Part shown: piece after piece, positions 1 to 7,334 of the stretch
Numbering within the stretch: position 1 is the first letter of the stretch
Layout: every line of letters starts with the position of its first letter
Source of the DNA: Candidatus Bathyarchaeota archaeon
Lineage (GTDB): Archaea > Thermoproteota > Bathyarchaeia > TCS64
Direction: 5' to 3'
Assembly: GCA_030613835.1 (NCBI GenBank)
Contig: JAUWLH010000025.1
Location: 1 to 13,444 of the forward strand
DNA length: 13,444 bases
Notes under the pieces: generated by a model
What the model saw: the letters and a program-made list of their open reading frames with translations, nothing else
Told to the model about the DNA's origin: nothing
Databases searched by the model: none
Program-made: the position numbers and the translations under genes

Positions 1-26
1 CAAAAAATGATAAAACAGATTGGTGT
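1..26 (-). terminator. T-rich terminator of the methyltransferase/PUA unit
   Basis: Read on the minus strand, the bases just after the stop codon of the PUA-like gene contain TTTTATC followed by a run of six T. Short T-rich stretches without a hairpin are the usual archaeal termination signal. The element is cut by the window edge, so its full extent is unknown. Confidence 0.4.
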
Positions 27-461
27 CTACTCGCGCCTCAGGAAAACCCCGAGGTCAAACATGTTCTTCATGACCCTCAGATCGCCGGATGTCTCATAGC
101 GCCCGTAACCAATGCAGCCCTCGCCGAACATAACGAGACAGTACTTGCCAAGCTTCACGTCGCCGTAGAAACATTGGACGTTCTCCTCGAAGATGTCCCT
201 GCCCACCACGAAGAGCCAGGCCGCGTCCCTGTCCACGTACGCCTTCTTCGTTTCCTCCTCTTGAGCCAGTTTCTGGAGGAGCAGACTGCTCGGGGTGAAC
301 CACTTCCTGTTTTGCCCAAGGTAGAAGCCATTGTACGTCATCATATCCCTCGGCAGCTTGACATCAATGGGATCGGTGAACCTCTTGTTGTTGATGTTTA
401 GCAGCTCCTCGGGACGGTACTTGCTGCCCACCTGAATCAGGAACTTTCTCAGCAGTCTCAT
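27..461 (-). CDS. Small PUA-like RNA-binding protein, partner of the NSUN methyltransferase
   Basis: This 144-residue protein resembles the PUA-like RNA-binding domain found at the C-terminus of RsmF/NOL1-NOP2-Sun type methyltransferases and in related stand-alone archaeal proteins. Suggestive features are the FYLGQNRKWFTPS segment (about residues 46-58), a central WLFVVGRDIFEENV stretch, and a small beta-rich C-terminal part with LGKYCLVMFGEGCIGYGRY, typical of a PUA fold. There is no catalytic motif, signal peptide or membrane segment. Its ATG overlaps the stop of the upstream methyltransferase gene in an ATGA at 458-461, so the two are very probably co-transcribed and translationally coupled. 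I infer that the protein supplies in trans the RNA-binding domain that bacterial RsmF carries as a fusion. The family call rests on motif memory and genomic context, not on a search. Confidence 0.75.
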   Translation of the reverse strand: MRLLRKFLIQVGSKYRPEELLNINNKRFTDPIDVKLPRDMMTYNGFYLGQNRKWFTPSSLLLQKLAQEEETKKAYVDRDAAWLFVVGRDIFEENVQCFYGDVKLGKYCLVMFGEGCIGYGRYETSGDLRVMKNMFDLGVFLRRE

Positions 462-1417
462 AGCTTCACCGCCTTCGCCAGGAAGAAGCCCTGCGTGCCT
501 GCATCATTGGGCCACAGCCTCCTGCATTTCTTGATTGATTCATCCAGATGATCCCCAAAAATCTCGGTTACGCCCGGCGTACCAGGGGCTTCGATATCAT
601 CGAGCCTTACCTTGTGGTTTTCAAGTAGCCACTGGACGTTGAGCTCGTTCTCCTCGGGCTCAAGGCTGCACGTGGCATAGAGCAACGTGCCCCCCTTCTC
701 CAGGAGGCTCACGGCCTTGGTCAGGAGCTTTCGCTGCATCATGAAGTTGTGCTGGATATGGGATTTCTTCCTCTTGTCGAACCAGAGACTGTCCGTGACG
801 TAGTTGCCCGAGCACGGCGCGTCGATGAGCACCTTAGTGAACATGGGCTCGTCAGGCAGGTCGATGGCGTCCATGTTGTAGACCACCGTGTTCCTCACCC
901 CCATTCGCTCAAGGTTGTTCTCCAAGGCGTAGAGCCTCCGACGGTTCACATCTATAGCGGTTATCGAGCCCCCGTTCCCCATGTAGGCTGCCATATGAGT
1001 GGTCTTCCCCCCCGGGGCCGAGGTCATGTCAAGCACGGTGTCCTCGCCTGAGGGGGAGAGGATCTGGGCCGGTAGCTGGGAGGCGGTCTCCTGTAGGAAG
1101 TAGTGGCCTAGAAGGTACTCGATTGATGCGCCCAAGCTGAACGGGGAGTAGATCACTTTGTACCCGTGGTCGAGGAACGGGATTTTCTCCAGCTCCACTC
1201 CCTGGCTGGTAAGCGTCTCAATCAAAGTTGATCCATCAGTAACCAGAGGGTTCACCCGTATCGCCTGGGGTGTGGACTCGTCTCCAGTTACCGTTGCCCC
1301 TAGGCTGCTATACAGTTCGATGAAATCCTCCCTGCTCAATGGTATCAGTTGTGAATGCGCCCCATCCAATATATTTCCATGGAATTGCTTAATTATTCGG
1401 AGGCTTGGATTAACCAT
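458..1417 (-). CDS. RNA cytosine-C5 methyltransferase, NOL1/NOP2/Sun (RsmB/RsmF/Trm4) family
   Basis: This is an S-adenosylmethionine-dependent m5C methyltransferase acting on rRNA or tRNA. From the ATG at 1417 it has 319 residues. Family motifs appear in order: RVNPL (about 54), SAM-binding DMTSAPGGKTTH (130-141), an acidic residue at the end of strand 2 in AIDVNRRR, motif IV DAPCSG with Cys202, motif VI YATCS with nucleophile Cys250 followed by LEPEENE, and the C-terminal LWPNDAGTQGFFLAK. Both family cysteines are present, so the enzyme should be active. Length fits short archaeal Trm4-like proteins without a fused PUA domain; the PUA-like partner is the next gene. The start is uncertain. 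The ATG at 1417 shares two bases with the ATG of the divergent P1 peptidase and lies beyond its likely promoter. TTG codons at 1369 and 1339 are alternatives, the latter just downstream of a start site expected from the shared TATA element. The rRNA or tRNA target cannot be decided here. Confidence 0.93.
   Translation of the reverse strand: MVNPSLRIIKQFHGNILDGAHSQLIPLSREDFIELYSSLGATVTGDESTPQAIRVNPLVTDGSTLIETLTSQGVELEKIPFLDHGYKVIYSPFSLGASIEYLLGHYFLQETASQLPAQILSPSGEDTVLDMTSAPGGKTTHMAAYMGNGGSITAIDVNRRRLYALENNLERMGVRNTVVYNMDAIDLPDEPMFTKVLIDAPCSGNYVTDSLWFDKRKKSHIQHNFMMQRKLLTKAVSLLEKGGTLLYATCSLEPEENELNVQWLLENHKVRLDDIEAPGTPGVTEIFGDHLDESIKKCRRLWPNDAGTQGFFLAKAVKL
1368..1376. promoter_or_regulatory. 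Palindromic TATA box, possibly bidirectional
   Basis: The sequence AATATATTT contains the perfect 8-base palindrome AATATATT (1368-1375). On the plus strand it lies about 25-30 bases before an expected transcription start near 1398-1402, just upstream of the P1 peptidase ATG at 1416. On the minus strand it would place a start near 1345, just before the in-frame TTG at 1339 of the methyltransferase. It overlaps the longer version of the methyltransferase reading frame, which supports a shorter methyltransferase. Confidence 0.5.
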
Positions 1418-2474
1418 GAAGCGACAGAGGATCAGGGACCTGGGATATGAACCAGGAGATTTGGAGACTGGGAAATATAACGCCATCACCGACGTTGAGG
1501 GGGTCGGTGTGGGGCATGTCACCGTGATCGAGGGGGATAATATCAGGACAGGCGTTACAGCCATCACTCCTCATAGCGGCAACCTGTACGAGGACACTGT
1601 CCCAGCCGCTGTAGAAATTCTCAATGGGTACGGTAAGACCGTGGGTCTTAGCCAGGTATTATTCGAGGGCCGCATTGAGACGCCCATCATGCTAACGGAG
1701 ACCTTGAACACGTACAGGGTCGCCGATGCCGTCTTAGATTATTACCCTGATATTATGGGTGACAAGCCACATACCCTCAACTCGTTAGTAGGGGAAACCA
1801 ACGGGGGGTATCTCACGGACAACTTCGTCAGGGCAGTATCCAAGGAGCACGTCTACGAGGCCATTGAATTAGCTAGGAAAGGAAACGGAAGACCTGAGGA
1901 GGGCTCAGTTGGGGCGGGAACCCCAATGACGGGCTACGGCTTCAAAGGAGGCATAGGGACATCAAGCAGAAAGGTGGGAGCTGCGACTGTCGGGGTGCTG
2001 GTCCAGCTCAACTGCGGGAGAAAGGAGGATCTTACCATCCTAGGTGCCCCCGTCGGTAAGAAAGTGGAGCTACCATCCGAGCCGAAGAAGAGCCCAGGTA
2101 ACAGCATCATGATGATCGTCGCCACTGACGTTGAAATTGAGACCCGTCAGCTCTGGAAGCTGGCCAAGAGGACCACGTTGGGGCTGGCGAGAACAGGGGC
2201 GTACAGTAGCAACGGCAGCGGAGACTACTCCATATCTTTCACCACAAAAGGAGTCACTCGGCAAGAATACCTTGACTCAATGGAGATGCACTCACTGAGG
2301 ACTGACGGCTACCTTAGTCCACTCTACAAGGGCGTCGTGGAGTCCACAGAGGAGGCCATCATTAACGCCCTCTTCATGGCCGAGACTATGACGGGGTACA
2401 AGGGCAACACGAGGCACGCCCTGCCCCTTGACCAGACATTAAGCGTCCTTGATTGGTATCACGGGGAAAAATAA
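1416..2474 (+). CDS. P1 family aminopeptidase (DmpA/BapA type, self-processing Ntn-like fold)
   Basis: The 352-residue protein belongs to the P1/DmpA family of L-aminopeptidase/D-esterases and beta-peptidyl aminopeptidases, which cleave themselves to expose an N-terminal serine nucleophile. Visible marks are ITDVEGVGVGHVTV near the N-terminus (24-37), an ETNGGYL segment (127-133), EEGSVGAGTPMTGYGFKGGIGTSS (161-184), the processing site PGN|SIMMIVATD with predicted nucleophile Ser230, a GLARTGAYSSNGSGDYSISF block (256-275), and a conserved C-terminal NALFMAETMTGYKG segment. Full length for the family, with no signal peptide, so it is probably cytoplasmic. The reading frame is open further upstream, but similarity begins at MKRQRIRDLG. 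A GGAGG at 1399-1403 and a TATA box at 1368-1376 fit the ATG at 1416. It is transcribed divergently from the methyltransferase. The natural substrate, peptide or amide, cannot be told from sequence. Confidence 0.93.
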   Translation: MKRQRIRDLGYEPGDLETGKYNAITDVEGVGVGHVTVIEGDNIRTGVTAITPHSGNLYEDTVPAAVEILNGYGKTVGLSQVLFEGRIETPIMLTETLNTYRVADAVLDYYPDIMGDKPHTLNSLVGETNGGYLTDNFVRAVSKEHVYEAIELARKGNGRPEEGSVGAGTPMTGYGFKGGIGTSSRKVGAATVGVLVQLNCGRKEDLTILGAPVGKKVELPSEPKKSPGNSIMMIVATDVEIETRQLWKLAKRTTLGLARTGAYSSNGSGDYSISFTTKGVTRQEYLDSMEMHSLRTDGYLSPLYKGVVESTEEAIINALFMAETMTGYKGNTRHALPLDQTLSVLDWYHGEK

Positions 2475-2475
2475 T
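2467..2475 (+). promoter_or_regulatory. Weak candidate TATA box for the tandem UvrA gene
   Basis: AAAAATAAT overlaps the 3' end of the P1 peptidase gene and would place a transcription start near 2500, about 20 bases before the TTG start at 2520. Read-through from the P1 peptidase gene, which ends 45 bases earlier, is an equally good explanation, as no T-rich terminator separates them. Confidence 0.25.
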
Positions 2476-2519
2476 CCCATCTTTCATAAGCGTCACCGCC
2501 AGAAATCAAAGGGAACGGC

Positions 2520-5500
2520 TTGAGGATCAGGGTCAAGGGCGCGAGGGAGAATAACCTTCGAGACATGGATGCTGAGTTCGGGGACGGCCTCACCGTCGTG
2601 ACGGGCGTCAGCGGCAGCGGCAAGACCAGCCTCATATTCGAGACCATATATCATGAGTCCCGAAGGAGGTTCCAGGAGGTCTACGAGTTCGGCAGGGCCA
2701 GCCAGAGGTTCAGCCCAGCCGACGTGGACGAGATAACGGGGCTAGGTCCCGCGGTCGCCGTGGGACAAAACCTTCTCAACAGGAACCCAAACAGCACCCT
2801 GGCCACGGCATCCGGTCTCCACCCCTTCCTGAGGCTCCTCTATGCACGGTTTGGCGTGAGAAAGTGCCGGGAGTGCGGCGAGTTCCTGAGCGTCCAGACG
2901 GTGGACGAGATAGTGGACAGCATCGGGTCAGAGACTCAGAGGATATCAGTCCCGCTTCTCATTGACGCCATTGGTAGCCACAGGACACTGTTAGGGATGC
3001 TCTCCAAGGAGTTCGGGGCCGAGAACATCATCATCGACGGAAGACAGTACGACGGGAAGGGGCTTGACGCCAGCCAGACCCACAGCATCGAGCTGGTTCT
3101 CTCTGAGTTGGAGGCGGATACTGATCCCCAAATCATACGTGAGATCGTGGAGAGAGCCGGCGCGCTAGGGGCCACCACCATCATCGCCGAGTCAGGGGAA
3201 CAAAAAAAATCATACTCAACTTCAACGGTCTGCTGGAGGTGCGGCACTTGGTTCAGCAACCTCAAGCCCCAGCACTTCCACCAGCACTGCCCCAGCTGCA
3301 AGGGAGAGGGCTGTTATGAATGCGGAGGCACGGGTCTCCCTCCAGAGGCGGCAAGCGTTACTTGGGCTGGATACGGGTTCAATGAGGTCCAAGAGCTAGG
3401 CGTTGATAAGGCCCTTGAGCTATTCAAGGACAACGTGCTCCAGTCAGGGAGGCTCCAAAAGGAGTTCACGAAGCGCCTTGAGGCCCTGAAAAAGGTGGGC
3501 CTCGGATACATCCAGCTCAACAGGCCGAGCCCGACGTTATCAAGGGGGGAGTCCCAGCGGGTGCGTTTGGCAGTCGCACTCATCAGCGGGCTTGAGGACA
3601 TCCTACATGTACTGGACGAACCCACCATCGGGCAGCACCCCCACGATGTGGCTCGGCTAATCCCGGCCTTCAGGGAGCTCAAAGGACCCGTTATCTTCGT
3701 CGAACATGACCGGGTGGCGGCAGCCATGGCGGACCACGCCGTTGATATCGGCCCAGGCGCTGGAGCGCATGGCGGGGAGATAGTCTTCACAGGGACCCCG
3801 CGTGAACTCTGGGAGTCCGAGACCGCAACCGGGAGATACTTCAGCCTCAGGGAAAGGGTCCGGGCAGCTGAGAGGAGGCCCCCGACAGACACCTTCATTG
3901 AGGTCAGGGGAGCGTCCAGGCATAACCTGAAAGGAATAGAGGTCAGGATTCCGCATGGCAGGCTCACCGCCGTGACGGGAGTATCGGGGAGCGGTAAGAG
4001 CACCCTGGTCGAGGACGTCCTGGTGGGGAGTCTGAAGGGCGAGCCCGAGGGATGTGAGGGGATCATCAACCCGCTCAAGGCGGTCATGGTGGACCAGAGT
4101 CCCATCGGAAGGAACCCCAGGAGCACACCAGCTACGTACACCAAACTGAGCGATATCATCAGGGACCACTACGCCGACGAGACGGGGCTCAGCGCAAGCC
4201 ATTTCAGCTTCAACAGGCCCGAGGGGGCGTGCCCGACGTGCAATGGTATGGGTGCCCTTGAGATGAAGATGAGGTACCTACCCAGCACATGGGTCACGTG
4301 CCACGAGTGCGGTGGACGCAGGTTCAAGGACGAGGTGCTTGAAGCCCTTGTCACTTTCAACGGGGAGAGGCTCTCGGTGGCCGATTTCTATGACCTGAGC
4401 GTCGAGGAGGCGTACGCGAGGATCGAGAACGCCGAGATGGAGTCTAAGCGCAAGAAGAAAGCCTTGGGTCTACTAAAGGCGCTACTGGACATCGGCCTAG
4501 GATACTTGGGGCTTGGTCAGCCGAGCCCGACGCTATCCGGCGGTGAGTCCCAGAGGGTCAAACTTGCGAAGCATCTTGGCAGAGGCAGGCTCAGCGACAA
4601 GCTCATAGTCCTCGACGAGCCATCCACGGGCCTCCACCCCCAGGACATCAACGGGCTCCTCAAGAGCCTCAACAGCCTCGTGGACAGGGGCGTGACAGCC
4701 CTCATCGTGGAGCACAACACGGACATTATCAGGGCGGCTGACTGGGTCATAGACCTCGGTCCGGGGGCGGGACCAGACGGAGGAGAGGTCATCTACATGG
4801 GACCGTATGATGGGCTCCTTGAGTGCAGCGAGTCCCTGACGGGCAGGGCCATCATAGAGGAGGCCCAGATTGAGCCAAACGACGGCGCCCGTAGAGAGTT
4901 AAGCACATCAAAAGAGATCATAGTTAGAGGAGCAAGGGCCCACAACCTGAGGAACATCGATGCCAGATTCCCAAAAGGCAGGATAACCGTGGTGACCGGC
5001 GTATCGGGCAGCGGCAAGAGCAGCCTTGTATCGGACACGCTGGAGGCCGAGTCCAGGAGGCGCTATCTGGAAACCCTGTCAATGTACGAGAGGCAGGGTA
5101 TAAAGGAGGGCCCGGAGGCCCCGGTTGACGAGATCTCGGGGCTCGGTGTAACCGTTACAATCACACCCGAGAGGAGGCTTTACAGCAGGAGGTCAACGGT
5201 GGGCACCGGGACGGAGATCGAGTTCAACCTGGCTGCCCTTTTCTCCGCCATCGGGACTAGGAGTTGCACCGAGTGCGGGCAGGAGATGACAAGGGGGACG
5301 GAGTGGACCTGCCTGAACTGCGGCTCAACCGCATCGATAGCGTCTCCCAGGAGGTTCAACCCCTCGACCTACGCGGCGGCGTGTACCACTTGCAACGGCG
5401 TTGGCTCACTTCAGGAGCCGAACCCAAGCAAGTTCATCATTGAGCCAAGGCTTCCCCTCTGCAAGGGCGCCATGTACAGCCCGGGCTTCTTCCCGCAGGG

Positions 5501-7334
5501 ATACCTGTGTAAGCCTGGAAACGGGGGCTATGATGTCGTGAGGGCGTTCGCGGCGAGGCATAGCTTCGACCCTTATGAAACGCCGTGGAAGGAAGTGTCA
5601 GAGGGGATACGCCAGATGTTCTTCACCGGCGACCCTGAGCCCATTGAGGTGCTGTTCGCCAACCCCAAGGGCAGGACCCACACGCGCACCGTCAACTTCC
5701 CCGGGATCTACGGCTGGATACGGGACTGGGACGTGGGTGGTACCTACACGGACACCGAGGTCTGCCCTGCCTGTAACGGTGCCAGGCTCAGACCGGAGTA
5801 CCTAGCCGTCAAACTCTCTGGGCATAACATACACGAACTGGGAATGATGCCCCTCAAGGAGCTGAAACAGGTTACTGATTCAGTCAGCGCACCCAAGGGG
5901 CACCCAGCGAACACCAACCTGGACACGGTGAGGAAGCGGCTCAGGTTCCTCATGCAGATGGGCCTCGGCTACATCAACCTCAACAGGGTATCGGCCACCC
6001 TCAGCGCCGGCGAAGCACAGAGGGTCAAGCTGGCCGGGCTACTAGGCAGCGGGTTGACGAGCCTCACGGTCCTGCTGGACGAGCCCACTAGGGGGCTTCA
6101 CCCGAGGGAGGTTAACGCCCTGTACGAGGCCCTCGCCGAGCTCAGGGATGAGGGGAACACGGTGATCCTCGTGGAACACGACATGGAGATCATCGAGAAG
6201 GCGGACCACATCATCGACATAGGGCCAGGGGCGGGCTTAAATGGGGGTATCATCACTGCCCAGGGACCACCCAGCTCAATCATTGAAACTGACTCGATCA
6301 CAGGCAAGTGGCTCAGAGGGAGAGCGAATGAGGTAAGGGAGCTGAGGAAACAATCAGGATGGATGACCATCAACGGGGCCGTTGAGAACAACCTCAGGGG
6401 CGACCCAGTGAGGATACCGCGGGGCGTCCTGACAGGGGTCTGCGGCGTCTCTGGGAGTGGGAAGAGCACCCTCATCATCGACACCTTGGGCAGGGCCTTG
6501 AACCCGGTCAAGCAGACCACCAGCGTCGCGAGGGAGCCGCGGGACCCCGGCGCACACGACTCGATAGAGAACACGCCGGAGGACACCCTCATCATCGACC
6601 AGACAAAGAGAGGAATACAGAGCCCGTCCAAGTTCCTTAGCCTGGACAGGCAACTGGCCAAGGTTTACTCTCAATCAGCGGAGGCGAGGGCGAAGAGCCT
6701 CGACGTGAAGGCATTGACCCGACAGTGCACAGTCTGCAACGGCAGGGGCACAATACGCACTGAGATGGAGTTTCTGCCCGACATCTACGCCGAGTGCGAG
6801 ACGTGCAGGGGCACGGGGTACGGACCAGAGGCGTGGGAGGTCATGCTGAACGGCTACAGCCTGCCCGAGCTCAACGGCCTGACACTGGAGGAGGTGTACG
6901 GCCTGTTCATGGACCACGAGAAGGTGGCGACGCCGTTGAAGGCTGCCTTGGACGTTGGACTGGGGTACCTCGTTCTACACCAGCCAGGGTTAAGCCTATC
7001 AGGAGGGGAAGCACAGAGGCTTAAGATAGCCAAGGAGCTGTCCAAGAGGAGGAAAGGCGAGACCCTGTACATCCTGGACGAGCCCACGCTTGGCCAACAC
7101 ATGGAGGACGTTGAGCGCCTCAAGAGGGTCCTCCACAGGCTCGTTGACGAGGGAAATACGGTGATCGTGGTGGAGCACCACCCCGGGGTACTGGCCTCGT
7201 GTGACTGGGTGATAGAGCTGGGACCGGATGGGGGACCTGAGGGAGGAAGGGTGATAGCAGAGGGGCCACCGGGGAAGATCAGGGACACACCTATGGCTCC
7301 TTACATAGCAAAGGAGATGGGGGGAAAGAGATGA
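2520..7334 (+). CDS. uvrA: Tandem UvrA-like protein with four ABC ATPase modules
   Basis: A 1604-residue fusion of two UvrA-type units (about 1-785 and 798-1600). Walker A motifs GVSGSGK lie at about 29, 487, 827 and 1309. ABC signatures are LSRGE (340), LSGGE (672), LSAGE (1161) and LSGGE (1493). Each module has a DEPT/DEPS Walker B (366, 699, 1187, 1520) and an H-loop VEH. The C-terminal UvrA zinc finger C-x2-C-x19-C-x2-C is intact in both halves (571-597, 1403-1429). Half one keeps the UvrB-binding-like region (about 112-238) but lacks the insertion domain: CPSC at 257 is followed almost at once by CYEC at 265. Half two lacks the UvrB-binding region but keeps about 120 residues of insertion domain (958-1082). 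UvrA normally finds bulky DNA lesions and loads UvrB; a role in repair is inferred, since no uvrB or uvrC is present. The TTG start is chosen because MRIRVKGARENNLRDM matches the UvrA N-terminus. Confidence 0.95.
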   Translation: MRIRVKGARENNLRDMDAEFGDGLTVVTGVSGSGKTSLIFETIYHESRRRFQEVYEFGRASQRFSPADVDEITGLGPAVAVGQNLLNRNPNSTLATASGLHPFLRLLYARFGVRKCRECGEFLSVQTVDEIVDSIGSETQRISVPLLIDAIGSHRTLLGMLSKEFGAENIIIDGRQYDGKGLDASQTHSIELVLSELEADTDPQIIREIVERAGALGATTIIAESGEQKKSYSTSTVCWRCGTWFSNLKPQHFHQHCPSCKGEGCYECGGTGLPPEAASVTWAGYGFNEVQELGVDKALELFKDNVLQSGRLQKEFTKRLEALKKVGLGYIQLNRPSPTLSRGESQRVRLAVALISGLEDILHVLDEPTIGQHPHDVARLIPAFRELKGPVIFVEHDRVAAAMADHAVDIGPGAGAHGGEIVFTGTPRELWESETATGRYFSLRERVRAAERRPPTDTFIEVRGASRHNLKGIEVRIPHGRLTAVTGVSGSGKSTLVEDVLVGSLKGEPEGCEGIINPLKAVMVDQSPIGRNPRSTPATYTKLSDIIRDHYADETGLSASHFSFNRPEGACPTCNGMGALEMKMRYLPSTWVTCHECGGRRFKDEVLEALVTFNGERLSVADFYDLSVEEAYARIENAEMESKRKKKALGLLKALLDIGLGYLGLGQPSPTLSGGESQRVKLAKHLGRGRLSDKLIVLDEPSTGLHPQDINGLLKSLNSLVDRGVTALIVEHNTDIIRAADWVIDLGPGAGPDGGEVIYMGPYDGLLECSESLTGRAIIEEAQIEPNDGARRELSTSKEIIVRGARAHNLRNIDARFPKGRITVVTGVSGSGKSSLVSDTLEAESRRRYLETLSMYERQGIKEGPEAPVDEISGLGVTVTITPERRLYSRRSTVGTGTEIEFNLAALFSAIGTRSCTECGQEMTRGTEWTCLNCGSTASIASPRRFNPSTYAAACTTCNGVGSLQEPNPSKFIIEPRLPLCKGAMYSPGFFPQGYLCKPGNGGYDVVRAFAARHSFDPYETPWKEVSEGIRQMFFTGDPEPIEVLFANPKGRTHTRTVNFPGIYGWIRDWDVGGTYTDTEVCPACNGARLRPEYLAVKLSGHNIHELGMMPLKELKQVTDSVSAPKGHPANTNLDTVRKRLRFLMQMGLGYINLNRVSATLSAGEAQRVKLAGLLGSGLTSLTVLLDEPTRGLHPREVNALYEALAELRDEGNTVILVEHDMEIIEKADHIIDIGPGAGLNGGIITAQGPPSSIIETDSITGKWLRGRANEVRELRKQSGWMTINGAVENNLRGDPVRIPRGVLTGVCGVSGSGKSTLIIDTLGRALNPVKQTTSVAREPRDPGAHDSIENTPEDTLIIDQTKRGIQSPSKFLSLDRQLAKVYSQSAEARAKSLDVKALTRQCTVCNGRGTIRTEMEFLPDIYAECETCRGTGYGPEAWEVMLNGYSLPELNGLTLEEVYGLFMDHEKVATPLKAALDVGLGYLVLHQPGLSLSGGEAQRLKIAKELSKRRKGETLYILDEPTLGQHMEDVERLKRVLHRLVDEGNTVIVVEHHPGVLASCDWVIELGPDGGPEGGRVIAEGPPGKIRDTPMAPYIAKEMGGKR
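3202..3209 (+). repeat. Run of eight A inside the tandem UvrA gene
   Basis: An A8 homopolymer encodes Gln-Lys-Lys at about residues 228-230, at the end of the UvrB-binding-like region of the first half. It stands out in GC-rich coding sequence. The reading frame is intact on both sides, so there is no sign of an error here. Confidence 0.9.

Noticed and set aside
1158..1415. N-terminal extension of the P1 peptidase frame
   Set aside because: This stretch is antisense to well-conserved methyltransferase sequence, while family similarity, a GGAGG and a TATA box all support the ATG at 1416.
3314..4159. Minus-strand reading frame of 281 codons inside the tandem UvrA gene
   Set aside because: Serine- and proline-rich translation typical of the antisense of GC-rich coding DNA. 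The UvrA frame has all expected motifs here.
4860..4920. Possible missing stop or assembly artefact joining two separate uvrA genes
   Set aside because: The linker between the two halves is continuous in frame, and the halves are divergent in sequence and differ in domain content, so it is not a simple duplicated or collapsed assembly. A real fusion is the better reading.
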